This document shows, piece after piece, positions 52,815-60,920 of a stretch of DNA of 64,000 bases. A program made the translations under genes and the position numbers. The stretch lies in NCBI RefSeq assembly GCF_013002705.1, contig NZ_JABEND010000006.1, forward strand, positions 1 through 64,000. The letters run 5' to 3'. The notes under the pieces are model-generated. The model had not been told where the DNA came from. It was given only the letters and a program-made list of their open reading frames with translations, and did no database searches. Origin of the DNA: Nakamurella aerolata (GTDB taxonomy: Bacteria > Actinomycetota > Actinomycetes > Mycobacteriales > Nakamurellaceae). Numbering within the stretch: the first letter of the stretch is position 1; each line of letters starts with the position of its first letter.

Positions 52815-53398
52815 GGGAGAACTCCTTGCGATTCGGTAAAAAGGGGGCCGGTGGGGTGGGGGGCCGTGCCGCGCGGTTCGGCGGCGCGCGGTTCGGCTGT
52901 GCGCGGTTCGGCGGCGTCCCGACGCAGCGCAGCCAGCCCGCGGCTGACCAACGCCCTGGCGTTGACCTGGCTGCACCCGAGATCGGTGGCGATGTCGTGG
53001 TAATCGAGGTCGACGTAGAACCGCAGTACAACGGCGGCCCGCTGTCGCGGCGGCAAAGTCGCGAGGCGGTGCCGGAGTTCGGCGCGGTCGGTGATCACCA
53101 GCGCCGGGTCGTCGCTGTGGTCGCCGGCCAGCTGGACCAGCTCGTCCTGATCGGTCGGCCGCACCTGCCTGGTATGCCACCTGCGGTGCTGCGAGATCCA
53201 TTCATTCGTGATCATTCGACGCAGGTATGCGGTACGGTGCTGCATCGGCGCGATCCGGCGCCAGCGGGTGTGCACCTTGACCATGACGTCCTGCACCAGA
53301 TCGCCGCCGGTATCGGGACTGCCGGTGAGCGCGGAAGCGAACCGCAGCAACTGCGGCAGCTCGGCGCCTGCGAATTCGGCGAAGCCGGTGTGCGTCAT
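52811..53398 (-). CDS. SigE-family ECF-like RNA polymerase sigma factor
   Basis: A 195-residue sigma factor: region 2 (LRFASALTGSPDTGGDLVQDVMVKVHTRW, with RTAYLRRMITNEWIS) and region 4 (RLATLPPRQRAAVVLRFYVD, DYHDIATDLGCSQVNARALVS). This is the pattern of the actinobacterial SigE family (SACE_1888/Streptomyces SigE-like group). After region 4 the end is AEPR-type repeats and a Pro-rich tail. The stop overlaps the membrane-protein start by ATGA. Confidence 0.9.
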   Translation of the reverse strand: MTHTGFAEFAGAELPQLLRFASALTGSPDTGGDLVQDVMVKVHTRWRRIAPMQHRTAYLRRMITNEWISQHRRWHTRQVRPTDQDELVQLAGDHSDDPALVITDRAELRHRLATLPPRQRAAVVLRFYVDLDYHDIATDLGCSQVNARALVSRGLAALRRDAAEPRTAEPRAAEPRGTAPHPTGPLFTESQGVLP

Positions 53399-53450
53399 GG
53401 CTGATCAACGCTCACCGTGCCGGGTTTGTGACACCCGGTGGTCGGTGGTT

Positions 53451-53502
53451 CGCGCTCCGCTAGCGCTCCGCGGGCCTGTCGCGCTCCGCTAGCGCTCCGC
53501 GG
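53451..53502. repeat. 23-bp direct repeat at the 3' end of the M20 peptidase gene
   Basis: The 23-base unit at 53451-53473 returns at 53480-53502 after six bases. Each unit contains CGCTCCGCTAGCGCTCCGC. The second copy covers the last codons and stop of the peptidase gene, and the first is just beyond. It might work as a transcription stop between the two minus-strand genes. Confidence 0.7.
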
Positions 53503-54709
53503 TGGCCTTCTGCAGGCGGCGCAGCGCGGTCTCGGCGAGCAGTGCTGCCCCGTCCGGGACAACGGAGTCGTCGAACGCGGCGCGCGGAGAGTGGTTGTCC
53601 GGCGCGGTTTTCGGGTCGTCGCTGGTGCAGGCGGACAAGAAGATGAACGCCGACGGCACCTCGTTGGCGACGAACGAGAAGTCTTCGGAGCCGGCCTCCG
53701 GGAACGGCATCTCGGTGTAGTGATCGGCGCCGAACAGATCGGTCACCACGTCGGTGAGGAACCTGTACTCGTCCGGGTCGTTGACGGTGACCGGGTAACC
53801 ACGCCGGTAGTCGATCTCGGCCTTCATGCCGTGCGCCGCGGCAACATGGTTGGCGACCGACGTCAGCTCGTCCTTGATCTTGGCGTTGGTGTCCGGTGAG
53901 AAGGTGCGGACCGTCATCTCCAGCCGGGCGTCGTCCGGGATGATGTTGTCCTTGCTGCCGGCGGCGATCATCCCGCAGGTCACCACCACCGGGTCGAAGA
54001 CGTTGAACTTGCGGGTCACCATGGTCTGCACCGCCAGCACGATCTCACAGGCCACCGGCACCGGGTCGAGGGAGTTGTGCGGCTGGCTGCCGTGGCCCCC
54101 GCGGCCGCGCACGGTCACGAAGAACTCGTCGGCGGCGGCCATCAACGGCCCGGGCCGACCGAACCACATGTCCTTGGCCTCCCCCGCGCTGGTGACGTGC
54201 AGCGCATAGGCGGCGTCCACCCGGCGTCCGGCCGCTTCCAGCAGGCCCTCGCGCACCATCGGATCGGCCCCGCCCGGGCCTTCCTCACCCGGCTGGAACA
54301 TGAAAACCACGTCGCCGGGCAGCTGATCGCGCAGCTCGTGCAGGATCTTGGCCGCACCAACAAGGCCGGCGACATGCAGGTCGTGACCGCAGGCGTGCAT
54401 CAGCCCGTTCTCGGAGGCGTAGTCGAGGCCGGTCTGCTCGACCACCGGCAACCCGTCCATGTCGCCGCGAAGCAACACCACCGGACGGTCGGTGCCGCTG
54501 GCTCCCGGCGCGGTACCACGCAGCACCGCCACCACCGAACTGAGCTTGCGACCCTTGGTGATCTCCAGGTCGAGCCCGGCGAGCTCATCCAGAATGGTCT
54601 GCTGGGTGACGGGGTTGTCCAACGCCAGCTCGGGGTTCGCGTGGATCTTGCGGCGCAGCGCGATCAGCTCCGGAGCCAGCCGCGCTGCCAGGTCCTGCGT
54701 TGAAGTCAT
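53489..54709 (-). CDS. M20-family amidohydrolase/peptidase
   Basis: A 406-residue metallohydrolase of the AbgB/HipO (amidohydrolase) group: LRGDMDGLPVVEQTG, HACGHDLHVAG (zinc ligands), FMFQPGEEGPGG (catalytic Glu), HVTSAG, the dimerisation domain with GRGGHGSQPHNSLDPV, and PFPEAGSEDFSF near the end. It cleaves N-acyl amino acids or aminobenzoyl-type amides; substrate unknown. The ATG overlaps the stop of the DUF998 gene, so both are one operon. Confidence 0.93.
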   Translation of the reverse strand: MTSTQDLAARLAPELIALRRKIHANPELALDNPVTQQTILDELAGLDLEITKGRKLSSVVAVLRGTAPGASGTDRPVVLLRGDMDGLPVVEQTGLDYASENGLMHACGHDLHVAGLVGAAKILHELRDQLPGDVVFMFQPGEEGPGGADPMVREGLLEAAGRRVDAAYALHVTSAGEAKDMWFGRPGPLMAAADEFFVTVRGRGGHGSQPHNSLDPVPVACEIVLAVQTMVTRKFNVFDPVVVTCGMIAAGSKDNIIPDDARLEMTVRTFSPDTNAKIKDELTSVANHVAAAHGMKAEIDYRRGYPVTVNDPDEYRFLTDVVTDLFGADHYTEMPFPEAGSEDFSFVANEVPSAFIFLSACTSDDPKTAPDNHSPRAAFDDSVVPDGAALLAETALRRLQKATAER

Positions 54710-55482
54710 GACAGCACGGTATCCGGCTGCCCGGCGGGCCGCCCTTCCGCGGTGCGATCGAGCACCCACCAGGCAAGCACCCCGACCGCAACGATCTCGG
54801 TGGTCGCCACTCCGCGCTCGATGATCCCCACCCACGGCAGTAGGCCGTCCTTGCCGAGCAGACTGAGCACCGTCTGCGCGGCCAACACCGCGAACCAGCC
54901 GAACGAGATCCAGGTGAGCATGGCGATGATCCGAACGGCGCGGTGTGGTGCGGGCGGCTCTGGCAATGCTCCGTCTCGCGGAGCATTGCCGAAATCCAGC
55001 TGCCGGCGCACGTGCCGACGGACCACCAGCAGCAGCGCGATGGGCAGCGATACGAACGCCAGCAGCGTGAACGACCAATGGATGCGGCCCTGGACGGTTG
55101 GGTCGGGTCCGATCATCGTCTTGGTGATCACGGTGAGACCGACCAGGCCGACGCACCACAGCGAGTACCAGACCGCCCAGCCACCGCGGAACCTAATGGT
55201 GCCGCTGTGGTGCAGCGCTGCGCCGATGAGCACCGATGCCGCTGCCAGCACCAGCACCCCGGCCGCGAACATCCAGGCGCCGGGGACCAGCGCGTACTCG
55301 CTGATGGTGGTGCGCAACGGATCCAGCCGGCGGCCGCCTGGGGTGATGTGCATGACGATCTCTAGCGCGCAGGAGATCGCGATGCCGACCAGCCCGGCAA
55401 TGCTCAGCCTTCTCACCGCGCGCCTGGGATCCGCCGCCGCGTCGACGCGGACCGGCTCGTCGAGGGCCGGCTCGGTGGTCAT
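54706..55482 (-). CDS. DUF998 membrane protein carrying an in-frame palindromic element
   Basis: A 258-residue protein with six or seven helices; LRTTISEYALVPGAWMFAAG is the DUF998 signature. Between the fourth and fifth helices, in a cytoplasmic loop, the residues FGNAPRDGALPEP are encoded by palindrome copy 2 (54958-54990), which is in frame and 33 bases long, so the gene is not disturbed. Its stop overlaps the start of the M20 peptidase. ATG 55482 follows AAAGG. Confidence 0.85.
   Translation of the reverse strand: MTTEPALDEPVRVDAAADPRRAVRRLSIAGLVGIAISCALEIVMHITPGGRRLDPLRTTISEYALVPGAWMFAAGVLVLAAASVLIGAALHHSGTIRFRGGWAVWYSLWCVGLVGLTVITKTMIGPDPTVQGRIHWSFTLLAFVSLPIALLLVVRRHVRRQLDFGNAPRDGALPEPPAPHRAVRIIAMLTWISFGWFAVLAAQTVLSLLGKDGLLPWVGIIERGVATTEIVAVGVLAWWVLDRTAEGRPAGQPDTVLS
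54958..54990. repeat. Palindromic element, copy 2 (inside the DUF998 gene)
   Basis: CTCTGGCAATGCTCCG, TCTCG, CGGAGCATTGCC: identical to copy 1 over 33 bases, lacking the last four (AGAG). 33 is divisible by three, so the copy adds eleven codons in frame. Confidence 0.9.
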
Positions 55483-55550
55483 GACAGGGTGGCCTTTCGG
55501 GCGGCGGGTGGATCCGCCGGTCAGCCTACCCAGGACGATGGCCCCTTCGG

Positions 55551-56309
55551 TCAGCCTCCGGCAAAGCTCCACCCCTCGTTACAGCCGGGCGGTTCGCACT
55601 GGCACGGACAGCTGGGGTGACAGGTGGTTTCACACTCGGGCCCGCATTGGCACTCTTCATAAACCCATTCCCGGTGCGGCGACGGGTGCAGCCGCTCGAA
55701 CATTCGGGCGCGCCGTCGGTCGGGACGGCGCAGCCGCAGCTCCAGCTCGCTGGAGTGATCCGATCCGACCGCCCCGATACGTTGCCGCCGTTCGTCACGC
55801 CAGTGCCGGTGGTGGAAGGTGAGCCGCGGTACCGGTCGATCGTGCCGCCACCCGCCGATCGGCGCATCGCGCAGGGTGGGGATCCACGCGTCCAGGTGAG
55901 CCGGATAGCGCGCGCCGGCGTGGTTACGGGCCGCCGTTTCACGCATCGGGGTGACCGGCTCGTCGTCCTGATCAAGGGCCACCAACCGGATCCCGCCGAG
56001 CTCAAGAATCGCGGCGAGCACCGTGATCGAGATGGCTCCGGTGGTCTCGGCCCGGCCGATGGTCGCTGGACTCACCCCGATTGCCTCGGCCAGGTCGCGT
56101 TGGCTCAGGTCGAGCGTTCGGCGGACGCGGCGGATGAGCCCGGCCCACTTGGCCGTCCGATTGGCTGCCGGCGTCCGCTCGGACAGGCTGCGCTGGTGCA
56201 GAGCCGGCTTGCGCAGCTGCACGCTTCCTGCGCCACCGGACGGCCGGCCTGCGCCGCCGGCCGACGGACGAGAGTTGATCCGAGTTCCCCGCCGCTCGCG
56301 TCCCCCCAT
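55551..56309 (-). CDS. XRE-type regulator with a Cys-rich C-terminal tail
   Basis: A 252-residue protein. Residues about 56-105 are an XRE helix-turn-helix (IRRVRRTLDLSQRDLAEAIGVSPATIGRAET split by one turn), preceded by a basic N-terminal tail. The C terminus (residues 220-243) has eight cysteines in 24 residues (CQCGPEC, then CHPSCPCQC), a spacing that suggests a zinc or iron-sulfur site. ATG 56309 has GGGAGC upstream. Its ORF lies just upstream of the DUF998/M20 operon on the same strand. The combination is unusual; target unknown. Confidence 0.8.
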   Translation of the reverse strand: MGGRERRGTRINSRPSAGGAGRPSGGAGSVQLRKPALHQRSLSERTPAANRTAKWAGLIRRVRRTLDLSQRDLAEAIGVSPATIGRAETTGAISITVLAAILELGGIRLVALDQDDEPVTPMRETAARNHAGARYPAHLDAWIPTLRDAPIGGWRHDRPVPRLTFHHRHWRDERRQRIGAVGSDHSSELELRLRRPDRRRARMFERLHPSPHREWVYEECQCGPECETTCHPSCPCQCEPPGCNEGWSFAGG

Positions 56310-56582
56310 GACACTGCTCCCTTCGGTTTGCCGGATGAGCCCCTGCCGATCATCCGTTCGATAGGTGTTCCAGAGCTGCTTGAACCATGGCACATGCCTC
56401 CGACAGTGCACCCGATCAAGATCATTTCGAGCGGTCCGGAGCGAGCGAGGGGGTGTTGTGGAGCAGGCTCTGGCGGTGCTCCGTCTCGCGGAGCATTGCC
56501 AGAGGCTGCCGCAGGAGAGCACACGACAAGGGCCGATCGCCAGCAGGGGTCAGCGGCAGTGTCAGCAGCAGGGGTCGGCTCG
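56310..56582. other. Interval between ligD and the XRE gene, with palindrome copy 3
   Basis: 273 bases without a supported gene between two minus-strand genes. It holds one copy of the palindromic family at 56468-56504. The A/T-richer part at 56340-56430 is a plausible promoter region for the XRE gene. Confidence 0.5.
56468..56504. repeat. Palindromic element, copy 3 (intergenic)
   Basis: The right arm CGGAGCATTGCCAGAG and loop TCTCG are exact; the left arm reads CTCTGGCGGTGCTCCG, two mismatches from the family sequence, so two pairs of the stem are lost. Confidence 0.9.
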
Positions 56583-58877
56583 TCAGCTGTCCCGCACCAC
56601 GTCGGAGGGATTCTTGTCGCGACGCAGCCCGCGCCAGCTGGCGGCGCGCAGGTGATGGTCGGGTGTCCACTCGCCGAAGGTGACCTCGCCGACCAGTTCG
56701 GGACGTACCCAGATCATGCCGCGGGCCTCGGCCCGCGGGACGTCTTCGACCGGGCAACTGTCGGTCTGGAGCGGAAGCAGTCGCTCGGTCAGGTCGACCA
56801 GCACCCGATCACTGAAGCCCGTACCGACGCGGCCCGCGTAGCGCAGCTTGCCGTCCTCGTTAACAGCCAGCGCGATCGAGCCGAGCACACCCTCACGGCG
56901 GCCCTCTCCGGGCTTGAACCCGATCAGCACCACCTCCTGGTCCTGCTGGTTCTTCAGCTTGAGCCAGTTGCCGGACCGCGTGCCGGGCCGGTAGGTCGAA
57001 TCCAGCCGCTTCACCACCACCCCCTCCCAGCGCCGCTCCCGCGAGGCCCGCATGGCGTCGGCCAGGTCGCCGGTGAACGCCGGCGGAGTGTGCACGTGAG
57101 CGGACTCCAGTTCCAACGCCGTCAGCAACTGCCGCCGGTCGGCCAACGGCTTGTTGACGAGCGGGATCCCGTCGATCTCCAGCAGATCGAAGGCGAAGTA
57201 GCGGACCGGGAGCTGCTCCGCCATCCGGGCGATCTGTGCCGGCGACACCAGATTCATCCGCTGCTGCAGCAGCGGAAAGCTGGTCCGTTCGACACCGGGG
57301 GCACCGGTTCCTGTCCCGCCGTCCGTCCCTTCCAGGACGACGATCTCACCGTCCAGCACGGCCCGGTGACCGGCCAGCACATCGGCGAGCTCGGCCAGCT
57401 CCGGGTAGCCGGCGGTGAGCTCACGTCCGGAGCGACCGACCAGCCGCACGGCCGGTTCCTGCGCGTCTGGTTCCTGTGCGGCTGGTTCCTGTGCGGCATC
57501 GACCACGGCGAGCGCGCGGATCCCGTCCCACTTGCCCTCGATCTGCCACTGGGCCTGGTCGCGGATCAGCGCGGCATCACCCGCGGTTGCCAGCATCGGC
57601 GCCCACCGGCTCAGGTCCGAGCCGCCGTCGCCACCGTCCTTGGCCACCGCGGCAGCCCGACCCGAAACCGCAGACCGACGGAAGTCGCGGCGCACCACCC
57701 GACCCCGCGGACCCTCAAGCGGATCCACGCCCCATCGGTGCGAGCCGTGCATCTTGTCCTGCTTGGCAACCCACTCGTCCTGCATGGTCGCGGCACCACC
57801 CGAGGCGTCCTGACCTGCGGCGTTGCTCGAATCACCGGCATCGGACCTGGCGCCGGCCGGGGCAGCGGCGGACGGTTCGGCGGGCGCATCTTCGGCAATG
57901 CTCCGTCTCGCGGAGCGTTGCCAGAGTCGGCCGCCAGCATCACCGCCGGAATCCGGCTCCGGCCCCGAATCGTCCGTATCAAGCTGTCCGAACATGTCCG
58001 CCCAGGGATCGATGCCGTCGTCCAGCCGCTGCAGCACCTGGTGCAGGTCCAGCTGCTGCAGCGCCGGGTCGGCGATCTCCTCCCAGGTCCGCGGCGCCGC
58101 GACCAGCGGCCGTTCCCGCCCACGCAAGGAGTAGGGGGCGATGGTCGTCTTCGCCGCGCTGTTCTGCGACCAGTCGATGAACACCCGCCCCGGCCGGACG
58201 GACTTGGCCATCTTGCTGGTGATCAGCTTCGGATGCGCCTGCTCCAACGTCTCGGCCACCGCCTTGGCGACGGCCGTCACCTGGTCGGAGGTGCGGGCGC
58301 CCGTCCCGGCGGCATCGAGCGGGACGTACAGGTGCACGCCCTTCGAGCCGGACGTCACCGGCACCGCGTCGGACCCGGCATCGGCCAACAGCTCGCGCAC
58401 CCACAACGCCACCTGCGCGCACTGAGCCAACTCGACCCCGGGCCCAGGGTCGAGATCGAACACCATCCTGGTCGGGTCGCCGACCCGGCGGCGTCCGGGC
58501 GAACCGGGTTGGAACACCCATTGCGGCACATGCAGTTCCAGCGCGGCCATCTGCGCGAACCACACCAGCACCGCCGTCGAATCGGCGAGCGGGTAGTCCA
58601 CCGGCCGGTCGATGTGCGCGACCACCTGACGCGGGATCCAGGCCGGCGCCCCGGCTTCCAGGTTCTTGGTGAAGAACGGCTCAACCGAACCGTCGGCGCC
58701 GACGCCGTCCGGCCAGCGCTTACGGGTGACCGCCCGGTCGGCCAGCACCGGCAGCAGCGCCGGAGCGGCGGTGGCGTAGTAGTGCACCACGTCGCCTTTG
58801 GTGGTCCCGACAGCCGGGTACAGCACCTTGTCGAGGTTGGTCAGCGACAGCCGGTGCCCGTCCACCTCGGTGCGCAC
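56583..58877 (-). CDS. ligD: LigD: polymerase-ligase fusion of non-homologous end joining
   Basis: A 764-residue protein. Residues about 1-285 are the LigD polymerase domain (LSLTNLDKVLYP, TKGDVVHYY, VFDLDPGPGV with the metal Asp residues near 139, SGSKGVHLYVPL, and SKMAKSVRPGRVFIDWSQN). Residues about 430-764 are the ATP-dependent ligase: EGKWDGIRAL with adenylated K449, LDGEIVVL, FAFDLLEIDG, EGVVVKRLDSTY and WLKLKN. The 3'-phosphoesterase domain of mycobacterial LigD is absent; instead there is a low-complexity linker with the palindromic element (about residues 317-329). GTG 58877 is the start. Divergent from ku. Confidence 0.95.
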   Translation of the reverse strand: MRTEVDGHRLSLTNLDKVLYPAVGTTKGDVVHYYATAAPALLPVLADRAVTRKRWPDGVGADGSVEPFFTKNLEAGAPAWIPRQVVAHIDRPVDYPLADSTAVLVWFAQMAALELHVPQWVFQPGSPGRRRVGDPTRMVFDLDPGPGVELAQCAQVALWVRELLADAGSDAVPVTSGSKGVHLYVPLDAAGTGARTSDQVTAVAKAVAETLEQAHPKLITSKMAKSVRPGRVFIDWSQNSAAKTTIAPYSLRGRERPLVAAPRTWEEIADPALQQLDLHQVLQRLDDGIDPWADMFGQLDTDDSGPEPDSGGDAGGRLWQRSARRSIAEDAPAEPSAAAPAGARSDAGDSSNAAGQDASGGAATMQDEWVAKQDKMHGSHRWGVDPLEGPRGRVVRRDFRRSAVSGRAAAVAKDGGDGGSDLSRWAPMLATAGDAALIRDQAQWQIEGKWDGIRALAVVDAAQEPAAQEPDAQEPAVRLVGRSGRELTAGYPELAELADVLAGHRAVLDGEIVVLEGTDGGTGTGAPGVERTSFPLLQQRMNLVSPAQIARMAEQLPVRYFAFDLLEIDGIPLVNKPLADRRQLLTALELESAHVHTPPAFTGDLADAMRASRERRWEGVVVKRLDSTYRPGTRSGNWLKLKNQQDQEVVLIGFKPGEGRREGVLGSIALAVNEDGKLRYAGRVGTGFSDRVLVDLTERLLPLQTDSCPVEDVPRAEARGMIWVRPELVGEVTFGEWTPDHHLRAASWRGLRRDKNPSDVVRDS
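57454..57498. repeat. 15-bp tandem repeat x3 in ligD
   Basis: Three near-identical 15-base units (type GGTTCCTGTGCGGCT on the plus strand) code AQEPx on the minus strand, a short loop inserted in the ligase domain after the adenylation motif. Confidence 0.85.
57890..57926. repeat. Palindromic element, copy 4 (inside ligD)
   Basis: Left arm CTTCGGCAATGCTCCG (two changes from the family sequence), loop TCTCG, right arm CGGAGCGTTGCCAGAG (one change). On the minus strand it is read in frame as LWQRSARRSIAE in the linker between polymerase and ligase domains. Confidence 0.9.
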
Positions 58878-59002
58878 CGATTCGCCAGCACCGCCGCGCC
58901 CTGCCCGCGCCACCGCACCTCCCTCGCCTCGAACCCGTCCCGAATGACACCAGTGTGGCGGCAGCACTGTCGGCTGTCGGCCAGAAGGTTCATCATGGTG
59001 AC

Positions 59003-60028
59003 ATGCGATCCATCTGGAAAGGCTCCGTCGCCTTCGGGCTGGTCAACGTGCCGGTGCGGCTGTACAGCGCCACCGAAGACCGCGACGTCAAATTCCATCA
59101 GGTGCATGCCAAGGACGGCGGCCGTATCCGGTACCAGCGGGTCTGTGAGCTCGACGGCGAGGTGGTGCCGTTCAGCGACATCGAAAAGGCTTACGACTCC
59201 GAGGACGGGCAGACGGTGGTGCTGTCGGCGGACGACTTCGCCAGCCTCCCGGTGGAGGAAGACCGCGAGATCACCGTGCAGAGCTTCGTCCCGGCCGACC
59301 AGATCGATCCGTTGATGTTCGAGAAGGCCTACTACCTGGAGCCGGCGAGCAAATCCGCCAAGCCGTACCAGCTGCTGCTGCAGACCCTGCAAGACACCGA
59401 CCGGATGGCGATCGTCAGCTTCGCGTTGCGGCAGAAGACCAGGCTGGCCGCGCTGCGCGTCCGCGACGGGGTGCTGGTGCTGCAGACCCTGCTCTGGCCG
59501 GACGAGGTGCGCCAGGCCGAGTTTCCCGCGCTCGACAACGACGCCAAGGTGGCACCGGCCGAGAAGAAGATGGCGGCCATGCTGGTCGATTCCTACGCCG
59601 ACGACTTCCACCCGGAGAACTACACAGACACCTACCGGGAAGAGCTGCAACAGCTGATCGACGCCAAACTCGAAGGCGGCGAGGCATTCCCCGCCAAGGA
59701 GTCCGACGACGAGGGCGAGGACGCCGAGGTGGTCGACCTGCTGGCCGCACTCAAGCGCTCCGTCGCGCGCCGCAAAGAGGCATCCGGCGGCGGCAAAGAC
59801 AATGGGAGCAACGACGACGACGTCAAAGAGAACGACGGCAGAGAGAACGACGGCAAAGAGAACGACGGCAAAGACGACAAGAAGCCGGCGGCGGCATCGT
59901 CGCGGTCGACCCGCGCATCCAGCAAGACGTCCGGCACCAGGTCGAGCAGCAGCAAGTCGTCCGGCGACAAGGAGTCGACCACCAAGAAGAAGGAGCCGGC
60001 CGCGCGGCGCACCAAGAAGGCCGGCTGA
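59003..60028 (+). CDS. ku: Ku protein of non-homologous end joining
   Basis: A 341-residue homodimeric Ku. The core starts MRSIWKGSVAFGLVNVPVRLYSATED and includes HQVHAKDGGRIRYQRVCE, VSFALRQKTRLAALRVRDG and ESDDEGEDAEVVDLLAALKRS, the ring that clamps DNA ends and recruits LigD. The last 80 residues are a Lys/Ser/Asp-rich extension with a 15-bp tandem repeat, which in other bacteria aids DNA binding and bridging. ATG 59003 begins the conserved core. Head-to-head with ligD. Confidence 0.96.
   Translation: MRSIWKGSVAFGLVNVPVRLYSATEDRDVKFHQVHAKDGGRIRYQRVCELDGEVVPFSDIEKAYDSEDGQTVVLSADDFASLPVEEDREITVQSFVPADQIDPLMFEKAYYLEPASKSAKPYQLLLQTLQDTDRMAIVSFALRQKTRLAALRVRDGVLVLQTLLWPDEVRQAEFPALDNDAKVAPAEKKMAAMLVDSYADDFHPENYTDTYREELQQLIDAKLEGGEAFPAKESDDEGEDAEVVDLLAALKRSVARRKEASGGGKDNGSNDDDVKENDGRENDGKENDGKDDKKPAAASSRSTRASSKTSGTRSSSSKSSGDKESTTKKKEPAARRTKKAG
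59825..59869 (+). repeat. 15-bp tandem repeat x3 in ku
   Basis: Three copies (AAAGAGAACGACGGC, with two changes in the second) each code KENDG or RENDG in the Ku C-terminal extension. Confidence 0.85.
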
Positions 60029-60039
60029 CCGGCTCTCGA

Positions 60040-60681
60040 CTACCGCGACCCGAGCGCGCGCAGATGCCTCGGGTCCGCGCCGGCGAAGATGCTGCTCCGC
60101 ACCGAGTCGCCCAGCTGCAGCCGGTCGGTCGGGTCCCGCCAGACCTCCGCCATCGCCAGATAGCCGGACGACGACCACTGCCCGCCGCTCTCCCCGCAGT
60201 GCACCTCACCAGGCACCCGCCGGCCGTCGATCTCCAACTCGCCCGACTGGCACGGCGCGTACACGTTCGACACCGCCAACGTGATGTCACCCAGCTCGAA
60301 CGCCAGGTTGATGTACTGGCGCCGCTGCTTCACCTCGGACAGCCGCATCTCGATGCCGCCACCGGAGGCCTGCAGACCACTGCCCAGATCGGCCCGCAGC
60401 TGCACCGGCGCGGTCACTTGGCGCACGTCGGCAACGGCAGCGAAGGGGGCGAGCTCGGGAAAATGCCTGGTGAAGCGGTCCCACAGGATGCGGCCGAGGT
60501 GCTCGTCCTGCCCGACGATCCGCCACTGCCCGTCGTGCACCGCGATCAGCACGGTGCCGAAACCCCACACCGACCAGTCGACGGTCCACAGGCTGGCGGC
60601 AGCCACCGGCGCCGCCGCCTTGTCGTCACCAGGCGCGAACAGCACCAGTCCGGGGTTGCTCCCGACCAGCACCACACTCAT
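60040..60681 (-). CDS. Hypothetical protein
   Basis: A 213-residue protein that converges on ku, with 11 bases between stops. It looks globular: MSVVLVGSNPGLVLFAPGDD, DWSVWGFGTVLIAVHDGQWRIVG and YINLAFELGDITLAVSNVYAPC. No signal peptide and no clear motif, so no function is proposed. ATG 60681 is preferred; the longer frame to 60843 has an Arg/Ser-rich tail of no known type. Confidence 0.7.
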   Translation of the reverse strand: MSVVLVGSNPGLVLFAPGDDKAAAPVAAASLWTVDWSVWGFGTVLIAVHDGQWRIVGQDEHLGRILWDRFTRHFPELAPFAAVADVRQVTAPVQLRADLGSGLQASGGGIEMRLSEVKQRRQYINLAFELGDITLAVSNVYAPCQSGELEIDGRRVPGEVHCGESGGQWSSSGYLAMAEVWRDPTDRLQLGDSVRSSIFAGADPRHLRALGSR

Positions 60682-60920
60682 CTTCGCCGCACTCCGTCGC
60701 TCGTCATCGGGTCCGTCAGCTGGGGTTGACCGACCTGATCCAGCGTGCGCTCTACCGGAATTGCTCGCATCCGCACGCCGGGAGCTTCCACGCAGTTTCA
60801 CCCGATTGGTGGTTTGATGATCATGCTCGTCGGGTACCCGCAATCGGGTCGCAAACCACGTCGACCCCCTGCCCGAGCGATCGGTGCAGGAGAAGTACTA
60901 CATCACTCACGGAGGTAACC

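Noticed and set aside
55617-59315. A 1232-codon open frame on the plus strand
   Set aside because: It lies antisense to ligD, the XRE gene and the intervening DNA, has no domain similarity and reads as Arg/His/Pro-rich shadow sequence.
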